Assembly (NCBI RefSeq): GCF_900239495.1
Contig: NZ_OENE01000015.1
Span: 172,300 to 236,299 of the forward strand
DNA from: Tenacibaculum finnmarkense genomovar ulcerans
GTDB lineage: Bacteria; Bacteroidota; Bacteroidia; Flavobacteriales; Flavobacteriaceae
DNA: 64,000 nucleotides
Reading direction: 5' to 3'
The notes beneath the pieces were generated by a model. The model saw nothing but the letters and a program-made list of their open reading frames with translations, was not told the origin of the DNA and searched no databases. Shown here piece after piece: positions 15,094-26,222 of the stretch. A program made the translations under genes and the position numbers. The stretch's first letter is position 1. Each line of letters starts with the position of its first letter.

Positions 15094-17142
15094 TCATTCT
15101 GGATACTCTACACGTAAATGATAGATACTCATTAACTTACTCTTAATAATTTTTTTTATTTTTTCGATCTCTCTAAAGGTAATATCTGAATTTACGAACT
15201 GATTATCGTTTTTTTGCTTTTCAATAATTTTATCGATTAAATTATCTATCGATTGCGCTGTTGGTTCTTTTAAACTTTTTGAAGCCGCTTCGGCAGCATC
15301 ACACATCATTAAAATAGCCGTTTCTTTTGAAAAAGGAATCGGTCCTTGGTATTGAAACTTTTTAATATCAACAAATCCTTCAGGGTTGTTCTCTAATTCT
15401 TGCTTGTAAAAATAATAGGTAACTGTTGTTCCGTGATGTGTTCGAATAAAATCAATGATTCTGTCTGGTAATTTATGCTTCTTTGCAATTTCAATTCCTT
15501 TAATAACGTGTTCTAAAATTATTTGGGCGCTATCTTTTGCTGATAAATCATGATGCGGGTTTACCCCTGTCGATTGATTTTCGCCAAAATATAACGGATT
15601 TGCCATTTTACCAATATCATGATACAACGCACCTGTTCGTACCAACATAGAGTTTGCACCTATTTCATTGGCGGCTGCTTCGGCTAAATTTGCCACCTGC
15701 ATAGAATGCTGAAAAGTTCCTGGCGCTTTTTCATTTAAATCTCTCAATAAGGTTGAATTGGTGTTTGACAATTCTAATAAAGTAACATCAGAAACCAATC
15801 CAAATAATTTCTCATAAAAATAAATAAAGAAAACCGCTAAAAAAGACAGCAATCCGTTGGCGGCAAATAAACCAAAATAACCCCAGTTTATTTTATCGGC
15901 ACTTCCTTCTTTTATAATCGAAAAAGCAAAATAAGTAATCATATAAATTAAGGTAATTCGCCCAATCGATATAAATAAACTCGCACGTTTATAAAGTTCT
16001 GAAATCGTTAATATGGTTACAATCCCTGCAATAATATGTAAATAGATAAATTCAAAGCTATTTGGCACTATAAAACCTAGTAACAATACGGTTAGCACAT
16101 GAGTAAAAAAACCCAATCGGGCATCAAAAAAAGTTTTTAGTATTATTGGTAAAATACTCAGCGGAACTACATACAAAAAACCTGAATTGTATTTAACCAC
16201 TAGCGTTTGCGCTAAAATCATTAAAAAAACATTCAAAAAAATAAAGGTTACTTTATTATTATCATTAAAAATTTCTAAACGGTATTTTTCTAAAAATAAT
16301 AATAACATTAACAATGCCAATGCCACTAAAATAGTGTATCCGAAAACAATCCAATTATAGTTTGATTTTGTTAAAAGCTGTGCGCTAGATGCCTTTTCGT
16401 ACGATTTTAAAATTGTTAATTTTCTGCCAGTAACAATATCACCTTTTAAGAGCATTAATTCACCTTTAGAAATTTTTCCTTTAGCATACGAAATTTTCTT
16501 TAAAGCCTCGTTTAGCTCCTTGTCGCTATATTTAGTGTCAAACACTACGTTTGACTGTATAACAGCTGATAAATGACTTAAAAGAATGTTTTGATTAACA
16601 CTATTAACTTCGGATGTGTTTTGTGAAATAAACTTCAATACATCTTTTGATTGTAGTAATTTTGAAAAAGGAATTTCAGCAATCGAATTGCCTTTTCGTA
16701 AAAAAATAAGTTCGTCTTGAGTGGCTTTTTTAATACTCGAATCATCTAAAAATCCGTAGTTATAAATTTTATGAATAACAGCCTCCCCTATTTTTTTTAG
16801 AAATACAATATCATTAACCGCAAGCGAATCTGCAAGCATAATTTTACTATTATAAGCCTTTAATACACGTGGCACTACTTTTTGATTGCACACAAAATAT
16901 TTTTTAACACTCGCTTTAATTTCATTCGTTTCTTGACTAATTTCAAGGCTTGTTTTTTGAATAGCAAAATCAAAAGGAGCATATAAATTGTCGTATTGCC
17001 AAGGTTTTGCTTGGGTATATTCATATTTAAACTGCCCTCGTTTAGGGAATAAATAGACAATTGCCACTACCGAAATTAAAAACAAGAGTATTTTATAAAT
17101 AATCGCATTATTCTTGTATAACTTATTTATGAAATTGTTCAT
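15094..17142 (-). CDS. 7TM-HD (HDIG) membrane phosphohydrolase, PgpH-like
   Basis: 682 residues. One N-terminal membrane segment, a large extracytoplasmic 7TMR-HDED domain (residues about 45-255), a block of seven hydrophobic helices (about 265-450) and a C-terminal HD phosphohydrolase with YHDIGKM near residue 505 plus the later HHG and HD-type ligands. Firmicute PgpH with this architecture hydrolyses c-di-AMP; the same substrate is probable but not shown for Bacteroidota. The HD domain faces the cytoplasm. It is a single gene, divergent from the thiolase. Length and motifs are complete. Confidence 0.85.
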   Translation of the reverse strand: MNNFINKLYKNNAIIYKILLFLISVVAIVYLFPKRGQFKYEYTQAKPWQYDNLYAPFDFAIQKTSLEISQETNEIKASVKKYFVCNQKVVPRVLKAYNSKIMLADSLAVNDIVFLKKIGEAVIHKIYNYGFLDDSSIKKATQDELIFLRKGNSIAEIPFSKLLQSKDVLKFISQNTSEVNSVNQNILLSHLSAVIQSNVVFDTKYSDKELNEALKKISYAKGKISKGELMLLKGDIVTGRKLTILKSYEKASSAQLLTKSNYNWIVFGYTILVALALLMLLLFLEKYRLEIFNDNNKVTFIFLNVFLMILAQTLVVKYNSGFLYVVPLSILPIILKTFFDARLGFFTHVLTVLLLGFIVPNSFEFIYLHIIAGIVTILTISELYKRASLFISIGRITLIYMITYFAFSIIKEGSADKINWGYFGLFAANGLLSFLAVFFIYFYEKLFGLVSDVTLLELSNTNSTLLRDLNEKAPGTFQHSMQVANLAEAAANEIGANSMLVRTGALYHDIGKMANPLYFGENQSTGVNPHHDLSAKDSAQIILEHVIKGIEIAKKHKLPDRIIDFIRTHHGTTVTYYFYKQELENNPEGFVDIKKFQYQGPIPFSKETAILMMCDAAEAASKSLKEPTAQSIDNLIDKIIEKQKNDNQFVNSDITFREIEKIKKIIKSKLMSIYHLRVEYPE

Positions 17143-17237
17143 TTTGTATGTTTAAATATGTAAATATAACCTTTCTCTATTATTTGAGTGCTTATTATAA
17201 AATGGTTATTTTAGCAGAAGAAATTATACGAAAACAT

Positions 17238-18413
17238 ATGAAAGAAGTAGTTATTGTATCAGTAGCAAGAACACCAATAGGTAGTTTTTTAGGTTCTTTA
17301 TCAAGCATACCCGCGCCAAAATTAGGAGCAGTGGCAATTAAAGGTGCGCTCGAAAAAATAAACTTAAATCCTGCCATGGTAGAGGAGGTTTTTATGGGGA
17401 ATGTAGTTTCGGCAGGTGTAGGACAAGCGCCCGCACGTCAGGCAGCAATTTTTGCAGGAATACCTAATACCGTGCCTTGTACTACCATAAATAAAGTCTG
17501 TTCATCAGGAATGAAAGCAATTATGTTAGCCGCACAAACAATTGCTTTAGGCGATGCTGAAGTTGTGGTTGCCGGTGGAATGGAAAACATGAGTATGATT
17601 CCGCATTACCAACACGCCCGAACAGGTAATAAATTTGGTTCGATTACCCTTGAAGATGGTTTGCAAAAAGATGGTTTAGTTGATGCTTATCAAAAAGTAG
17701 CCATGGGTGTTTGTGCCGATGATTGTGCTACACAATATGGTTTTTCAAGAGAGGATCAAGATGCTTTTGCTATAGAATCGTACACCCGTTCTGCAAATGC
17801 CTGGAACCAAGGAAAATATGCCGATGAAATTGTACCAGTAGAAATACCTCAACGCCGTGGCGAACCAATTATTTTTTCTGAAGATGAAGAATATAAAAAC
17901 GTAAAAATGGAAAAGATTCCTGCTTTACGTGCTGCTTTTACCAAAGAAGGAACGGTAACTGCTGCAAATGCTTCTACTATTAATGATGGTGGAGCAGCAT
18001 TAGTTTTAATGTCTTTAGAAAAATCTATCGAACTAAATTTAAAGCCTTTAGCTAAAATAAAAGGGTATGCCGATGCTGCTCACGAGCCAGAATGGTTTAC
18101 AACAGCGCCTGCAAAAGCGTTACCAAAAGCCTTATCAAAAGCAAATATTTCAATTGATGCTGTTGATTATTTTGAATTAAACGAAGCGTTTTCAGTAGTT
18201 GGCTTGGCAAATATGAAAATTTTAGACCTACAAGCCGATAAAGTAAATGTAAACGGAGGAGCGGTTTCTTTAGGGCATCCTTTAGGTGTTTCAGGAGCAA
18301 GAATTGTTATTGCTTTAACATCAATATTAAAACAAAAAAACGCCAAAATTGGTGCAGCAGCTATTTGCAACGGTGGTGGTGGTGCTAGTGCAATCGTTAT
18401 TGAAAGAATGTAA
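17238..18413 (+). CDS. Acetyl-CoA C-acyltransferase (thiolase)
   Basis: 391 residues from the ATG at 17238 (MKEVVIVSVARTPIG), the normal start and length for the family; upstream in-frame ATGs at 17148 and 17202 only add a non-homologous leader. Catalytic Cys88 lies in NKVCSSGMKA, the second-half residues in GHPLGVSGAR and CNGGGGAS. Thiolases condense two acetyl-CoA or cleave 3-ketoacyl-CoA; biosynthetic and degradative types cannot be told apart here, and no beta-oxidation genes flank it. Cytoplasmic. The next gene follows after 30 bp and may share the transcript. Confidence 0.92.
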   Translation: MKEVVIVSVARTPIGSFLGSLSSIPAPKLGAVAIKGALEKINLNPAMVEEVFMGNVVSAGVGQAPARQAAIFAGIPNTVPCTTINKVCSSGMKAIMLAAQTIALGDAEVVVAGGMENMSMIPHYQHARTGNKFGSITLEDGLQKDGLVDAYQKVAMGVCADDCATQYGFSREDQDAFAIESYTRSANAWNQGKYADEIVPVEIPQRRGEPIIFSEDEEYKNVKMEKIPALRAAFTKEGTVTAANASTINDGGAALVLMSLEKSIELNLKPLAKIKGYADAAHEPEWFTTAPAKALPKALSKANISIDAVDYFELNEAFSVVGLANMKILDLQADKVNVNGGAVSLGHPLGVSGARIVIALTSILKQKNAKIGAAAICNGGGGASAIVIERM

Positions 18414-18443
18414 TATTTTTCAACCTTAAAAACTCGTAATATT

Positions 18444-19271
18444 ATGTTTTTCGGAATTTGTAATTTAAGTAGTATTCCTATGCGTTTTGAAGCTAGTGAT
18501 GCTTCTGAAATGGTAAATCAAGTGCTTTTTGGTGAAGCTTTTAAAATACTAGAAAAAAAAGACAATTGGACTAAAATTGAATTGGCTTTTGATAAATATC
18601 AAGGGTTTATTGATACCAAACAATACCAAGAAATTAGCCAAGAAATGTATCATAATTTAGCATCCGAAGAACCTAAAAACTATTCGGGTAGTTTTGTTAA
18701 TCTTGTTAATTTTAAGGATTTTGACGATAATTTTAAAGATAAAAATTCTCAATACAAGCAACAAATAAGTATTCCTTTAGGTGCAAGGCTTCCTTTTTTA
18801 AAAGATGGAGAATTTAATATCAACCAAAAAAAATATTCTTATAGCGGTGAAATTTATGATAAAAAGAAAGCTGTTGCTAAAACAGCACTTTTATTTCTAA
18901 ACATACCGTATTTATGGGGCGGAAAATCTGTTTTTGGAATTGACTGTTCGGGGTTTACACAAATGGTTTACAAATTAGCTGGCTACAATTTATTACGCGA
19001 CGCTAAAGACCAAGTAACCCAAGGCGAAACCTTAAACTTTATTGAAGAAAGCCAAGCAGGCGATCTTGCTTTTTTTGACACCTCTTTTAATATTTCTGCC
19101 GATCAAAAACCAGCAAAAATAACACATGTAGGAATTATTTTAGAAAACAACACCATTATTCACGCACACGGAAAAGTTCGTATTGACACCTTAGATCATC
19201 GTGGTATTTACAATGTAGATTCTAAAAAATACACACATCAATTAAGAATTATAAAACGATTTTTAAAATAA
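18444..19271 (+). CDS. NlpC/P60 family cysteine peptidase with SH3-like domain
   Basis: 275 residues. An N-terminal SH3-like region (about 5-130) precedes a C40 peptidase domain with catalytic Cys168 in GIDCSGFTQM, His228 in ITHVGIIL and His240 in IIHAHG. YkfC-like enzymes of this layout cut gamma-D-Glu-L-diaminopimelate bonds in muropeptides. No signal peptide is visible, which suits a cytoplasmic role in recycling cell-wall peptides. It follows the thiolase by 30 bp and ends before a strong terminator. Confidence 0.88.
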   Translation: MFFGICNLSSIPMRFEASDASEMVNQVLFGEAFKILEKKDNWTKIELAFDKYQGFIDTKQYQEISQEMYHNLASEEPKNYSGSFVNLVNFKDFDDNFKDKNSQYKQQISIPLGARLPFLKDGEFNINQKKYSYSGEIYDKKKAVAKTALLFLNIPYLWGGKSVFGIDCSGFTQMVYKLAGYNLLRDAKDQVTQGETLNFIEESQAGDLAFFDTSFNISADQKPAKITHVGIILENNTIIHAHGKVRIDTLDHRGIYNVDSKKYTHQLRIIKRFLK

Positions 19272-19292
19272 ATTACTTCAAAAAAAGGCATA

Positions 19293-19327
19293 AAAAAACC
19301 GAAACGTTAAAAGTTTCGGTTTTTTTT
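19293..19327. terminator. Intrinsic terminator between C40 peptidase and TPR gene
   Basis: AAAAACCGAAAC / GTTTCGGTTTTT with a 7-nt loop, A-run before and T-run after: works in both directions for the convergent genes. Confidence 0.88.
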
Positions 19328-19364
19328 GTAGTAAAATAGTTACTCATTAACTTTTGTTAAAATA

Positions 19365-20600
19365 CTATCTCATTGCTTTATACAAGGTTCTATATTGAGT
19401 TGCTTTGGCTTCCATTTCTAAAACTTCATATAAGTTCATTAAGGTTTTAACAGTATCAACAGACCTTTTAATTGTATCTGCTTTTTCTAAAAATGGCAAC
19501 GCTTCTTTATAAACTTCTTTTTGTTCTAACGCTAAAGCATCGTACTTTTTAAAGTTATTAAGATTCTTGTTCATCGCATCAACAATTGCTTTATCTTTAT
19601 TTAATACAACAACAGCTAAATTCATATAAGCATCTCCGTACTCAGGATTTAACTCAATGGCTTTTTTGTAATATTTTTTAGCATTATCTACCATACCTTC
19701 ATTGAAGTTAACTACTCCTAAGTTATAGTATAATGTTGGGTTTTTAGGATCTAAAGCAATCGCTTCTTTCATTAATTCCCCAAATTTATCCATTTGTTTA
19801 AGCTTGATATACATATCAGCTTCGTTTAACAATAAATTTAAATCTTTTGGATTTTCTTTTCTTGCCTCTGCTAACGCAGCTATAGCTTCATCGGTTTTTC
19901 CTTGTTCTTTTAACAATAATGCTACATTTTTAACAATAGTAGCCGATTTAGATGCTGTTGATTTATTTTCAGGTTTGATATATTGCTTAGACCTAACCAT
20001 TAAATCTCTTTGCTTCTTAGACCCTAAGTTTTCAACTTTACCTGTTAATTTATTGGTTGCTAAATATTGAGTTTCAATACCTGTATAACCAATTTTACGC
20101 AACTCTTTGTAGTATTTAATCGCGGCATCATATTCGTTTGCCTGTGTTGCAGATATTGCTGCGTTGTAAGCAAAAGAAGTATCTTTAGGGCTTAATAAAT
20201 AGGTTAAATAAAAGTTTTCAGCAGCATTTTTATAATCTTTTTTATTGTTATAAAAATCAACCGCTTTTCCTGAAACTTCTTGAATCATAGTATTCAAAAT
20301 AGGCTTCGCTTTTTCGGTATATTTGGTTTTACCCATTGCTAATAAACTATTTAATGCTGTTGCAGCATTTTGATAGTCTTTTGTAGCAGCCAATGCTTTT
20401 CCTTTTAAAAAGTAAAATTTAGAAGTGTATTTACTTTCTCCTTTAGCTATTACTAATTTTTCAGCAGCATTTAACGTAGTAATTGCTGTTTTATAATCTA
20501 ACTTTTTTATCGCTTTCTCTGCTGTTTTTAACTCTGATTTTTGAGCTACTAAACCTAATGATACTAATCCTAAAGAAAGTGTTATTAATTGTTTTTTCAT
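19365..20600 (-). CDS. Exported tetratricopeptide repeat protein
   Basis: 411 residues with a signal peptide (MKKQLITLSLGLVSLGLVAQ) and several TPR units, clearest at AATALNSLLAMG, DEAIAALAEARKENPKDLNL, LYYNLGVVNFNEGMVDNAKK and KKAIELNPEYGDAYMNLAVV. TPRs form a protein-binding solenoid; it should act in the periplasm but its partner is unknown. It follows gyrA by 18 bp on the same strand, so the two are probably co-transcribed, as I recall for other Flavobacteriia; no functional tie to gyrase is evident. Confidence 0.85.
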   Translation of the reverse strand: MKKQLITLSLGLVSLGLVAQKSELKTAEKAIKKLDYKTAITTLNAAEKLVIAKGESKYTSKFYFLKGKALAATKDYQNAATALNSLLAMGKTKYTEKAKPILNTMIQEVSGKAVDFYNNKKDYKNAAENFYLTYLLSPKDTSFAYNAAISATQANEYDAAIKYYKELRKIGYTGIETQYLATNKLTGKVENLGSKKQRDLMVRSKQYIKPENKSTASKSATIVKNVALLLKEQGKTDEAIAALAEARKENPKDLNLLLNEADMYIKLKQMDKFGELMKEAIALDPKNPTLYYNLGVVNFNEGMVDNAKKYYKKAIELNPEYGDAYMNLAVVVLNKDKAIVDAMNKNLNNFKKYDALALEQKEVYKEALPFLEKADTIKRSVDTVKTLMNLYEVLEMEAKATQYRTLYKAMR

Positions 20601-20618
20601 TGTAGTACTTATTTATTG

Positions 20619-23159
20619 TTATTCTTGATCTTCGTTTGTGTTGTTTTCAATTTCCGTGCCAGTTTCAGATGCTACTTCGCCTTGAACTTCCGTTTCTTCT
20701 TGCTCAACCTGTTCAACCTCTTCTTCACGCATTACTTTTGCTACTGCGGCAATGCTATCATTTTCTTTGATGTTAATTAAACGAACACCTTGTGTTGCAC
20801 GTCCCATTACACGTAAATCTTCAACAGCCATACGAATGGTAAGCCCCGATTTGTTAATAATCATTAAATCATTTGAATCATCTACGTTTTTAATCGCAAC
20901 TAAATCACCTGTTTTTTCTGATATATTTAAAGTTTTCACTCCTTTTCCACCACGGTTTGTTACACGATAATCTTCTAATTTAGATCGTTTACCATATCCT
21001 TTTTCAGAAACAACTAAGATATTACTATCCATGTCATTTACGGCAATCATTCCTATTACCTCATCTTTATCATGCTGTAAACTTATCCCACGAACTCCTG
21101 ATGCAGTTCTTCCCATCGGACGCGTTTTAGCTTCTTCAAAACGGATAGATTTACCCGATTTTAAAGCTAACATTACTTGACTATCACCAGTAGTTAATTT
21201 TGCTTCTAAAAGCTCATCACCTTCTTTAATTGTAATGGCATTAATTCCGTTAGTTCTTGGACGAGAATACTGTTCTAAAGAAGTTTTTTTAACCTGACCT
21301 TTTTTAGTAGCCATAATTACGTAACGACTGTTGATGTACTCTTCATCTTTTAAGTCTTCAGTAACTAAAAATGCTTTTACTTTATCATCAGGTTCAATGT
21401 TGATTAAGTTTTGCATCGCTCTACCTTTGGTATTCTTTCCTCCTTCGGGGATTTCATACACACGCATCCAGAACACTTTTCCTTTTTGAGTAAAAAACAT
21501 CATATACTGATGATTTGTCCCTACAAATAGGTGCTCTAAGAAATCTTCATTACGAGTCGTTGCGCCTTTTTGCCCACGTCCGCCTCTATTCTGAACTTTA
21601 TATTCATCAAGATTGGTACGTTTTACATATCCTGCATGCGAAATAGTAACGACTACTTTAGAGTTTGGTATCATATCTTCGATACGCATATCGCCACCAG
21701 CATAATGAATTTCAGAACGACGTTCATCTCCATATTTATCTCTAATATGGATTAGTTCATCGGTAATTATTTGATAACGTCTTGGCTCATTGGCTAAAAT
21801 ATCTTTTAAATCAGTGATCGTTAACATAATTTCATCAAACTCACCACGTAATTTGTCTTGCTCTAAACCAGTTAATTGACGCAAACGCATTTCAACGATG
21901 GCTTTTGCCTGAATTTCCGTTAATTCAAAACGCTCAATTAAACTCTCACGAGCTTGATCACCATTTTTAGAGGCACGAATAATTTTAATTACCTCATCGA
22001 TATTATCCGAAGCAATAATTAATCCTTCTAAAATATGCGCTCTTGCCTGTGCTTTCTTTAATTCAAACTCAGTTCTACGAACAATTACTTCGTGTCTGTG
22101 TTCAACAAAATAATGAATTAATTCTTTTAAGTTTAACTGCTCAGGACGACCATTTACAAGTGCAATATTATTTACACTAAATGAGGTTTGTAATTGGGTA
22201 TATTTGTATAATTTATTTAATACAATATTAGGAATTGCATCACGTTTTAAAATATAAACGATACGCATTCCGTTTCTGTCAGATTCATCACGAATATTCG
22301 CAATTCCTTCTAATTTTTTATCATTAACTAACTCGGCAGTTTTTTTAATCATTTCTGCTTTGTTCACCTGATACGGAATTTCAGTAACAACAATACATTC
22401 TCTTGCTTTTACTTCTTCAAAACTAGTTTTAGCACGCATTACAATACGACCTCTACCAGTATGAAAAGCATCTTTAACACCTTCATAGCCGTAGATAGTT
22501 CCTCCTGTAGGAAAATCGGGCGCTTTGATGTGTTCCATTAACTCATCAATTTCAATGTCTCTATTTTGAATATAAGCAATCGTTCCGTTTACAACTTCTG
22601 TTAAGTTGTGTGGTGCCATATTGGTTGCCATTCCTACTGCAATACCTGACGCTCCGTTTACTAATAAGTTAGGAATACGGGTTGGTAATACGGTTGGTTC
22701 TTGTAGGGTATCATCAAAATTTAAACGATGATCAACAGTATCTTTTTCAATATCCGCCAACATATCTTCGGATATTTTTTGCATTCTTACCTCGGTATAA
22801 CGCATTGCTGCCGGAGAATCTCCATCAACAGAACCAAAGTTACCTTGCCCATCAACCATCATATAACGCACACTCCAGTTTTGTGCCATACGAACCATAG
22901 AATCGTATACAGAAGTATCACCGTGTGGGTGATACTTACCTAGTACTTCCCCTACAATTCTTGCAGATTTTTTATATGAACCTGTTGCTTTTATACCTAG
23001 TTCGTGCATACCGAATAAAACTCTTCGATGAACTGGCTTTAACCCATCTCTTACATCTGGTAATGCTCTTGATACAATAACCGACATCGAATAATCGATA
23101 TACGCTGATTTCATTTGCTCTTCAATGTTGATCGGAATCAACTTTTCGCCATCTGCCAT
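20619..23159 (-). CDS. gyrA: DNA gyrase subunit A
   Basis: 846 residues. Catalytic Tyr121 in [10 protein letters not shown]; the quinolone region reads [17 protein letters not shown], with Thr at the E. coli Ser83 position and Asp at the Asp87 position. The winged-helix, tower and coiled-coil parts are complete, followed by the six-bladed C-terminal domain with a GyrA box in RGGRGQKG and an acidic Glu-rich tail ([16 protein letters not shown]). With GyrB it introduces negative supercoils into DNA. The upstream gap of about 300 bp separates it from clpC on the other strand. Confidence 0.97.
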   Translation of the reverse strand: MADGEKLIPINIEEQMKSAYIDYSMSVIVSRALPDVRDGLKPVHRRVLFGMHELGIKATGSYKKSARIVGEVLGKYHPHGDTSVYDSMVRMAQNWSVRYMMVDGQGNFGSVDGDSPAAMRYTEVRMQKISEDMLADIEKDTVDHRLNFDDTLQEPTVLPTRIPNLLVNGASGIAVGMATNMAPHNLTEVVNGTIAYIQNRDIEIDELMEHIKAPDFPTGGTIYGYEGVKDAFHTGRGRIVMRAKTSFEEVKARECIVVTEIPYQVNKAEMIKKTAELVNDKKLEGIANIRDESDRNGMRIVYILKRDAIPNIVLNKLYKYTQLQTSFSVNNIALVNGRPEQLNLKELIHYFVEHRHEVIVRRTEFELKKAQARAHILEGLIIASDNIDEVIKIIRASKNGDQARESLIERFELTEIQAKAIVEMRLRQLTGLEQDKLRGEFDEIMLTITDLKDILANEPRRYQIITDELIHIRDKYGDERRSEIHYAGGDMRIEDMIPNSKVVVTISHAGYVKRTNLDEYKVQNRGGRGQKGATTRNEDFLEHLFVGTNHQYMMFFTQKGKVFWMRVYEIPEGGKNTKGRAMQNLINIEPDDKVKAFLVTEDLKDEEYINSRYVIMATKKGQVKKTSLEQYSRPRTNGINAITIKEGDELLEAKLTTGDSQVMLALKSGKSIRFEEAKTRPMGRTASGVRGISLQHDKDEVIGMIAVNDMDSNILVVSEKGYGKRSKLEDYRVTNRGGKGVKTLNISEKTGDLVAIKNVDDSNDLMIINKSGLTIRMAVEDLRVMGRATQGVRLINIKENDSIAAVAKVMREEEVEQVEQEETEVQGEVASETGTEIENNTNEDQE

Positions 23160-23461
23160 ATATATTTCTTTAAAATATTAGTTATCATTTTTATAAAGAA
23201 ATGAACTTTATACCTTATAAAATTCATTTACAAAATACGCTAAAATCAGCTGTATTTCTTAAAACATTGCAAGATACTACAAAGCCTTCTTTTATACAAA
23301 AATTATACTTATTGTTTTAACCAACGATATTAATGGTTTTTAAACATTAACAACGTATATTTAACACCACAGAATCACTAAAAAATATGCGCTAAAAAGT
23401 AGTGGCATATTTTTTGTTATTTTTAAGAAGAAAAAACGTAGTAACTATACAAATTAATTTT
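23160..23461. promoter_or_regulatory. Divergent intergenic region gyrA/clpC
   Basis: About 300 bp of AT-rich sequence between two divergent start codons; it must hold both promoters. No clear TTG/TAnnTTTG pair, long dyad or small gene could be picked out with confidence. Confidence 0.4.
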
Positions 23462-26011
23462 ATGGAAGATAATTTTTCACCACAAGTTAGAGATGTAATT
23501 ACTTTCAGTAAAGAAGAAGCCTTACGATTAGGGCATGATTTTATTGGAACAGAACATTTACTGCTAGGTTTGATTAGAAAAGGAGACGGTAAAGCCATCG
23601 AAATTTTAACTACTTTTGATGTAGATTTAGAATTGATGCGTAGTAAGTTAGAAAAACTAAACCCAACTACACTATCAATCGAAAACCTCGAAAAAAAGAG
23701 CTTACATCTTACAAGGCAAGCAGAAAAAGCGATAAAAACAACTTTTTTAGAGGCAAAGTTATATCAAAGTAATTCAATAGATACAGCACATTTATTATTA
23801 TGTATTTTACGTAATGAAAATGATCCTGCAACAAAACTACTTCAAAAACATGATGTAAGTTATGAAATTACGAAAGCTCTTTACAAAGAACTTCATATAG
23901 AAGATAATTTTTCTTCTCCAACTGCCGAAACACCTTCAGAAGATGCCCCTTCTGGTCAAGGCTCAAATCCTTTTGGGCAAGGTTCAAAGGCGAAACAAGC
24001 AAAAATTTCTAAAACCCCTGTTTTAGATAATTTTGGTCGTGATTTAACGGCATTTGCTATTGCTGGAAAATTAGACCCTGTTGTTGGGCGTTTAAAAGAA
24101 ATTGAACGTGTATCGCAAATTTTAAGTAGACGAAAAAAGAACAATCCAATGTTAATTGGTGAACCTGGTGTTGGTAAATCAGCAATTGCAGAAGGATTAG
24201 CCTTACGAATTGTAGAACGAAAAGTATCTCGAATTTTATTTGACAAAAGAGTTGTTTCTTTAGATTTGGCTAGCTTAGTTGCCGGTACAAAATACCGTGG
24301 ACAGTTTGAAGAGCGCATGAAAGCGCTAATGAATGAATTAGAAAAAAATGACGATATCATTTTATTTATTGATGAAATTCATACCATTGTTGGTGCAGGA
24401 GGTGCAACAGGTTCTTTAGATGCTTCAAATATGTTAAAGCCAGCCTTAGCGCGTGGCGAAATTCAATGTATTGGAGCTACAACTTTAGATGAATACAGAA
24501 CAAATATTGAAAAAGATGGCGCATTAGAACGTCGTTTTCAAAAAATAATTGTTGAACCTACAACTGTTGATGAAACAGTACAAATTTTACACAATATTAA
24601 GGGTAAATATGAGGCGCATCACCAAGTATCATTTACCGACCAAGCTATTGAAGCTTGTGTAAAATTGACGAATCGTTATATGACAGATCGTTTTTTACCT
24701 GACAAAGCTATTGATGCTTTAGATGAAGCAGGGTCAAGAATTCATATAACAAACATTGTAGTACCTCAACAAATTTTAGAGTTAGAAGCTAAGTTAGAAG
24801 AAATACGCAAGCATAAAACAACCGCAGTAAACGGGCAAAAATATGAAGAAGCAGCAAAACTTCGTGATGACGAAAAGAACATTGAAACAGCCTTAGTATC
24901 TGCTGAAAATCAATGGGAAGAAGATTCTAAACTAAACCGAGAAATTGTAACTGAAGACAATGTTGCTGAGGTGGTTTCTATGATGACAGGAATTCCTGTA
25001 AACAGAGTTGCTGAAGCTGAAAGCCATCGTTTAGCCGATTTACCTAACATGATTAAAGGTAAAGTTATTGGGCAAGATCAAGCGGTTACCAAAGTAGTTA
25101 AAGCAATTCAACGAAATCGCGTTGGTTTAAAAGATCCTAACAAACCAATTGGTTCATTTATCTTTTTAGGTTCTACAGGGGTTGGAAAAACACAATTAGC
25201 AAAAGTTTTAGCCCGTGAATTATTTGATTCTGCCGATTCTTTAATTAGAATTGATATGAGTGAATATATGGAGAAATTTGCTATTTCTCGTTTAATAGGA
25301 GCGCCTCCAGGATATGTAGGGTATGAAGAAGGTGGTCAATTAACTGAAAAAGTTCGTAGAAAACCGTATTCTGTAATTCTTTTAGATGAAATTGAAAAAG
25401 CACATCCTGATGTTTTTAACATGCTTTTACAGGTTTTAGATGACGGGCATATTACCGATAGTTTAGGGCGTAAAATTGATTTTAGAAATACTATTATCAT
25501 TATGACATCTAATATTGGTGCTCGTAAAGTAAAAGAATTTGGTAGCGGTGTTGGTTTTGGTACAGCCTCTAAAAAAGACCAAGAAGATGCCCACGTAAAA
25601 AGCATTATTGAAGGAGCTTTAAAAAAATCGTTTGCTCCTGAATTTTTAAACAGAATTGATGATGTAATTATTTTTAACGCCCTAGAACGTGAAGATATTC
25701 ATAAAATTATTGATATTGAATTAGAAAAATTATTAGCTCGTATTGCCGATTTAGGCTATAAATTAATCTTAAGCGAAAAAGCAAAAGATTATATTGCCGA
25801 TAAAGGTTTTGATAAAAAATACGGTGCACGTCCTTTAAAAAGAGCTATTCAAAAATACATTGAAGACGCTTTAGCAGAAGAAATTGTAAATTCTAAACTA
25901 GACGAAGGCGATACTATTTCGATGGATTTAGACACAGAAAGCAATACACTTGTTATTAATATTGAAAAAGGAATCAAATCAGAAGAATCTCGAACAGAGG
26001 TAAAAGAATAA
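23462..26011 (+). CDS. clpC: ATP-dependent Clp protease ATP-binding subunit ClpC
   Basis: 849 residues from the ATG at 23462 (MEDNFSPQVRDVITFSKEEA); an earlier in-frame ATG at 23402 adds a leader without homology. Order: Clp N-domain repeats (1-145), a Ser/Gly-rich linker, AAA+ 1 with GEPGVGKS (233-240), a middle domain with the UVR-like motif EEAAKLRDDEKNIE, AAA+ 2 with GSTGVGKT and a C-terminal D2-small domain. It unfolds proteins for ClpP. Alone on its transcript with a terminator after it. No CtsR/McsB genes adjoin it, in line with Bacteroidota. Confidence 0.94.
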   Translation: MEDNFSPQVRDVITFSKEEALRLGHDFIGTEHLLLGLIRKGDGKAIEILTTFDVDLELMRSKLEKLNPTTLSIENLEKKSLHLTRQAEKAIKTTFLEAKLYQSNSIDTAHLLLCILRNENDPATKLLQKHDVSYEITKALYKELHIEDNFSSPTAETPSEDAPSGQGSNPFGQGSKAKQAKISKTPVLDNFGRDLTAFAIAGKLDPVVGRLKEIERVSQILSRRKKNNPMLIGEPGVGKSAIAEGLALRIVERKVSRILFDKRVVSLDLASLVAGTKYRGQFEERMKALMNELEKNDDIILFIDEIHTIVGAGGATGSLDASNMLKPALARGEIQCIGATTLDEYRTNIEKDGALERRFQKIIVEPTTVDETVQILHNIKGKYEAHHQVSFTDQAIEACVKLTNRYMTDRFLPDKAIDALDEAGSRIHITNIVVPQQILELEAKLEEIRKHKTTAVNGQKYEEAAKLRDDEKNIETALVSAENQWEEDSKLNREIVTEDNVAEVVSMMTGIPVNRVAEAESHRLADLPNMIKGKVIGQDQAVTKVVKAIQRNRVGLKDPNKPIGSFIFLGSTGVGKTQLAKVLARELFDSADSLIRIDMSEYMEKFAISRLIGAPPGYVGYEEGGQLTEKVRRKPYSVILLDEIEKAHPDVFNMLLQVLDDGHITDSLGRKIDFRNTIIIMTSNIGARKVKEFGSGVGFGTASKKDQEDAHVKSIIEGALKKSFAPEFLNRIDDVIIFNALEREDIHKIIDIELEKLLARIADLGYKLILSEKAKDYIADKGFDKKYGARPLKRAIQKYIEDALAEEIVNSKLDEGDTISMDLDTESNTLVINIEKGIKSEESRTEVKE

Positions 26012-26032
26012 AATAATTGAAGAATTCAACTA

Positions 26033-26062
26033 AAAACTCCTAAGTATTTACTTGGGAGTTTT
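26033..26062 (+). terminator. Intrinsic terminator after clpC
   Basis: AAAACTCCTAAGTA / TACTTGGGAGTTTT with one T-G pair, followed by GTTTT. Confidence 0.8.
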
Positions 26063-26155
26063 GTTTTAAAAGCTATCATTACCATTAAAAAAGCTACTTA
26101 TAACTAAAATATATCAAAAAAACAAAATCTGTAGTAAATATATTACTAATTTCTT

Positions 26156-26185
26156 TTGATAAAAAACCTAAAAAAAGTAACTTTG
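26156..26185 (+). promoter_or_regulatory. Promoter of the TlpA-like lipoprotein gene
   Basis: TTG (26156-26158), 19-nt spacer, TAACTTTG (26178-26185): a full match to the Bacteroidota consensus, 37 bp before the ATG. Confidence 0.75.
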
Positions 26186-26222
26186 ACCCTTTAAAAACCT
26201 TCAATCACATAAACCGTAAACG

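Noticed and set aside
17148..17237. N-terminal extension of the thiolase
   Set aside because: No thiolase homology before MKEVVIVSVARTPIG, and the length from 17238 is the family norm.
23402..23461. N-terminal extension of ClpC
   Set aside because: The extra 20 residues are unlike the Clp N-domain, which begins at the ATG at 23462.
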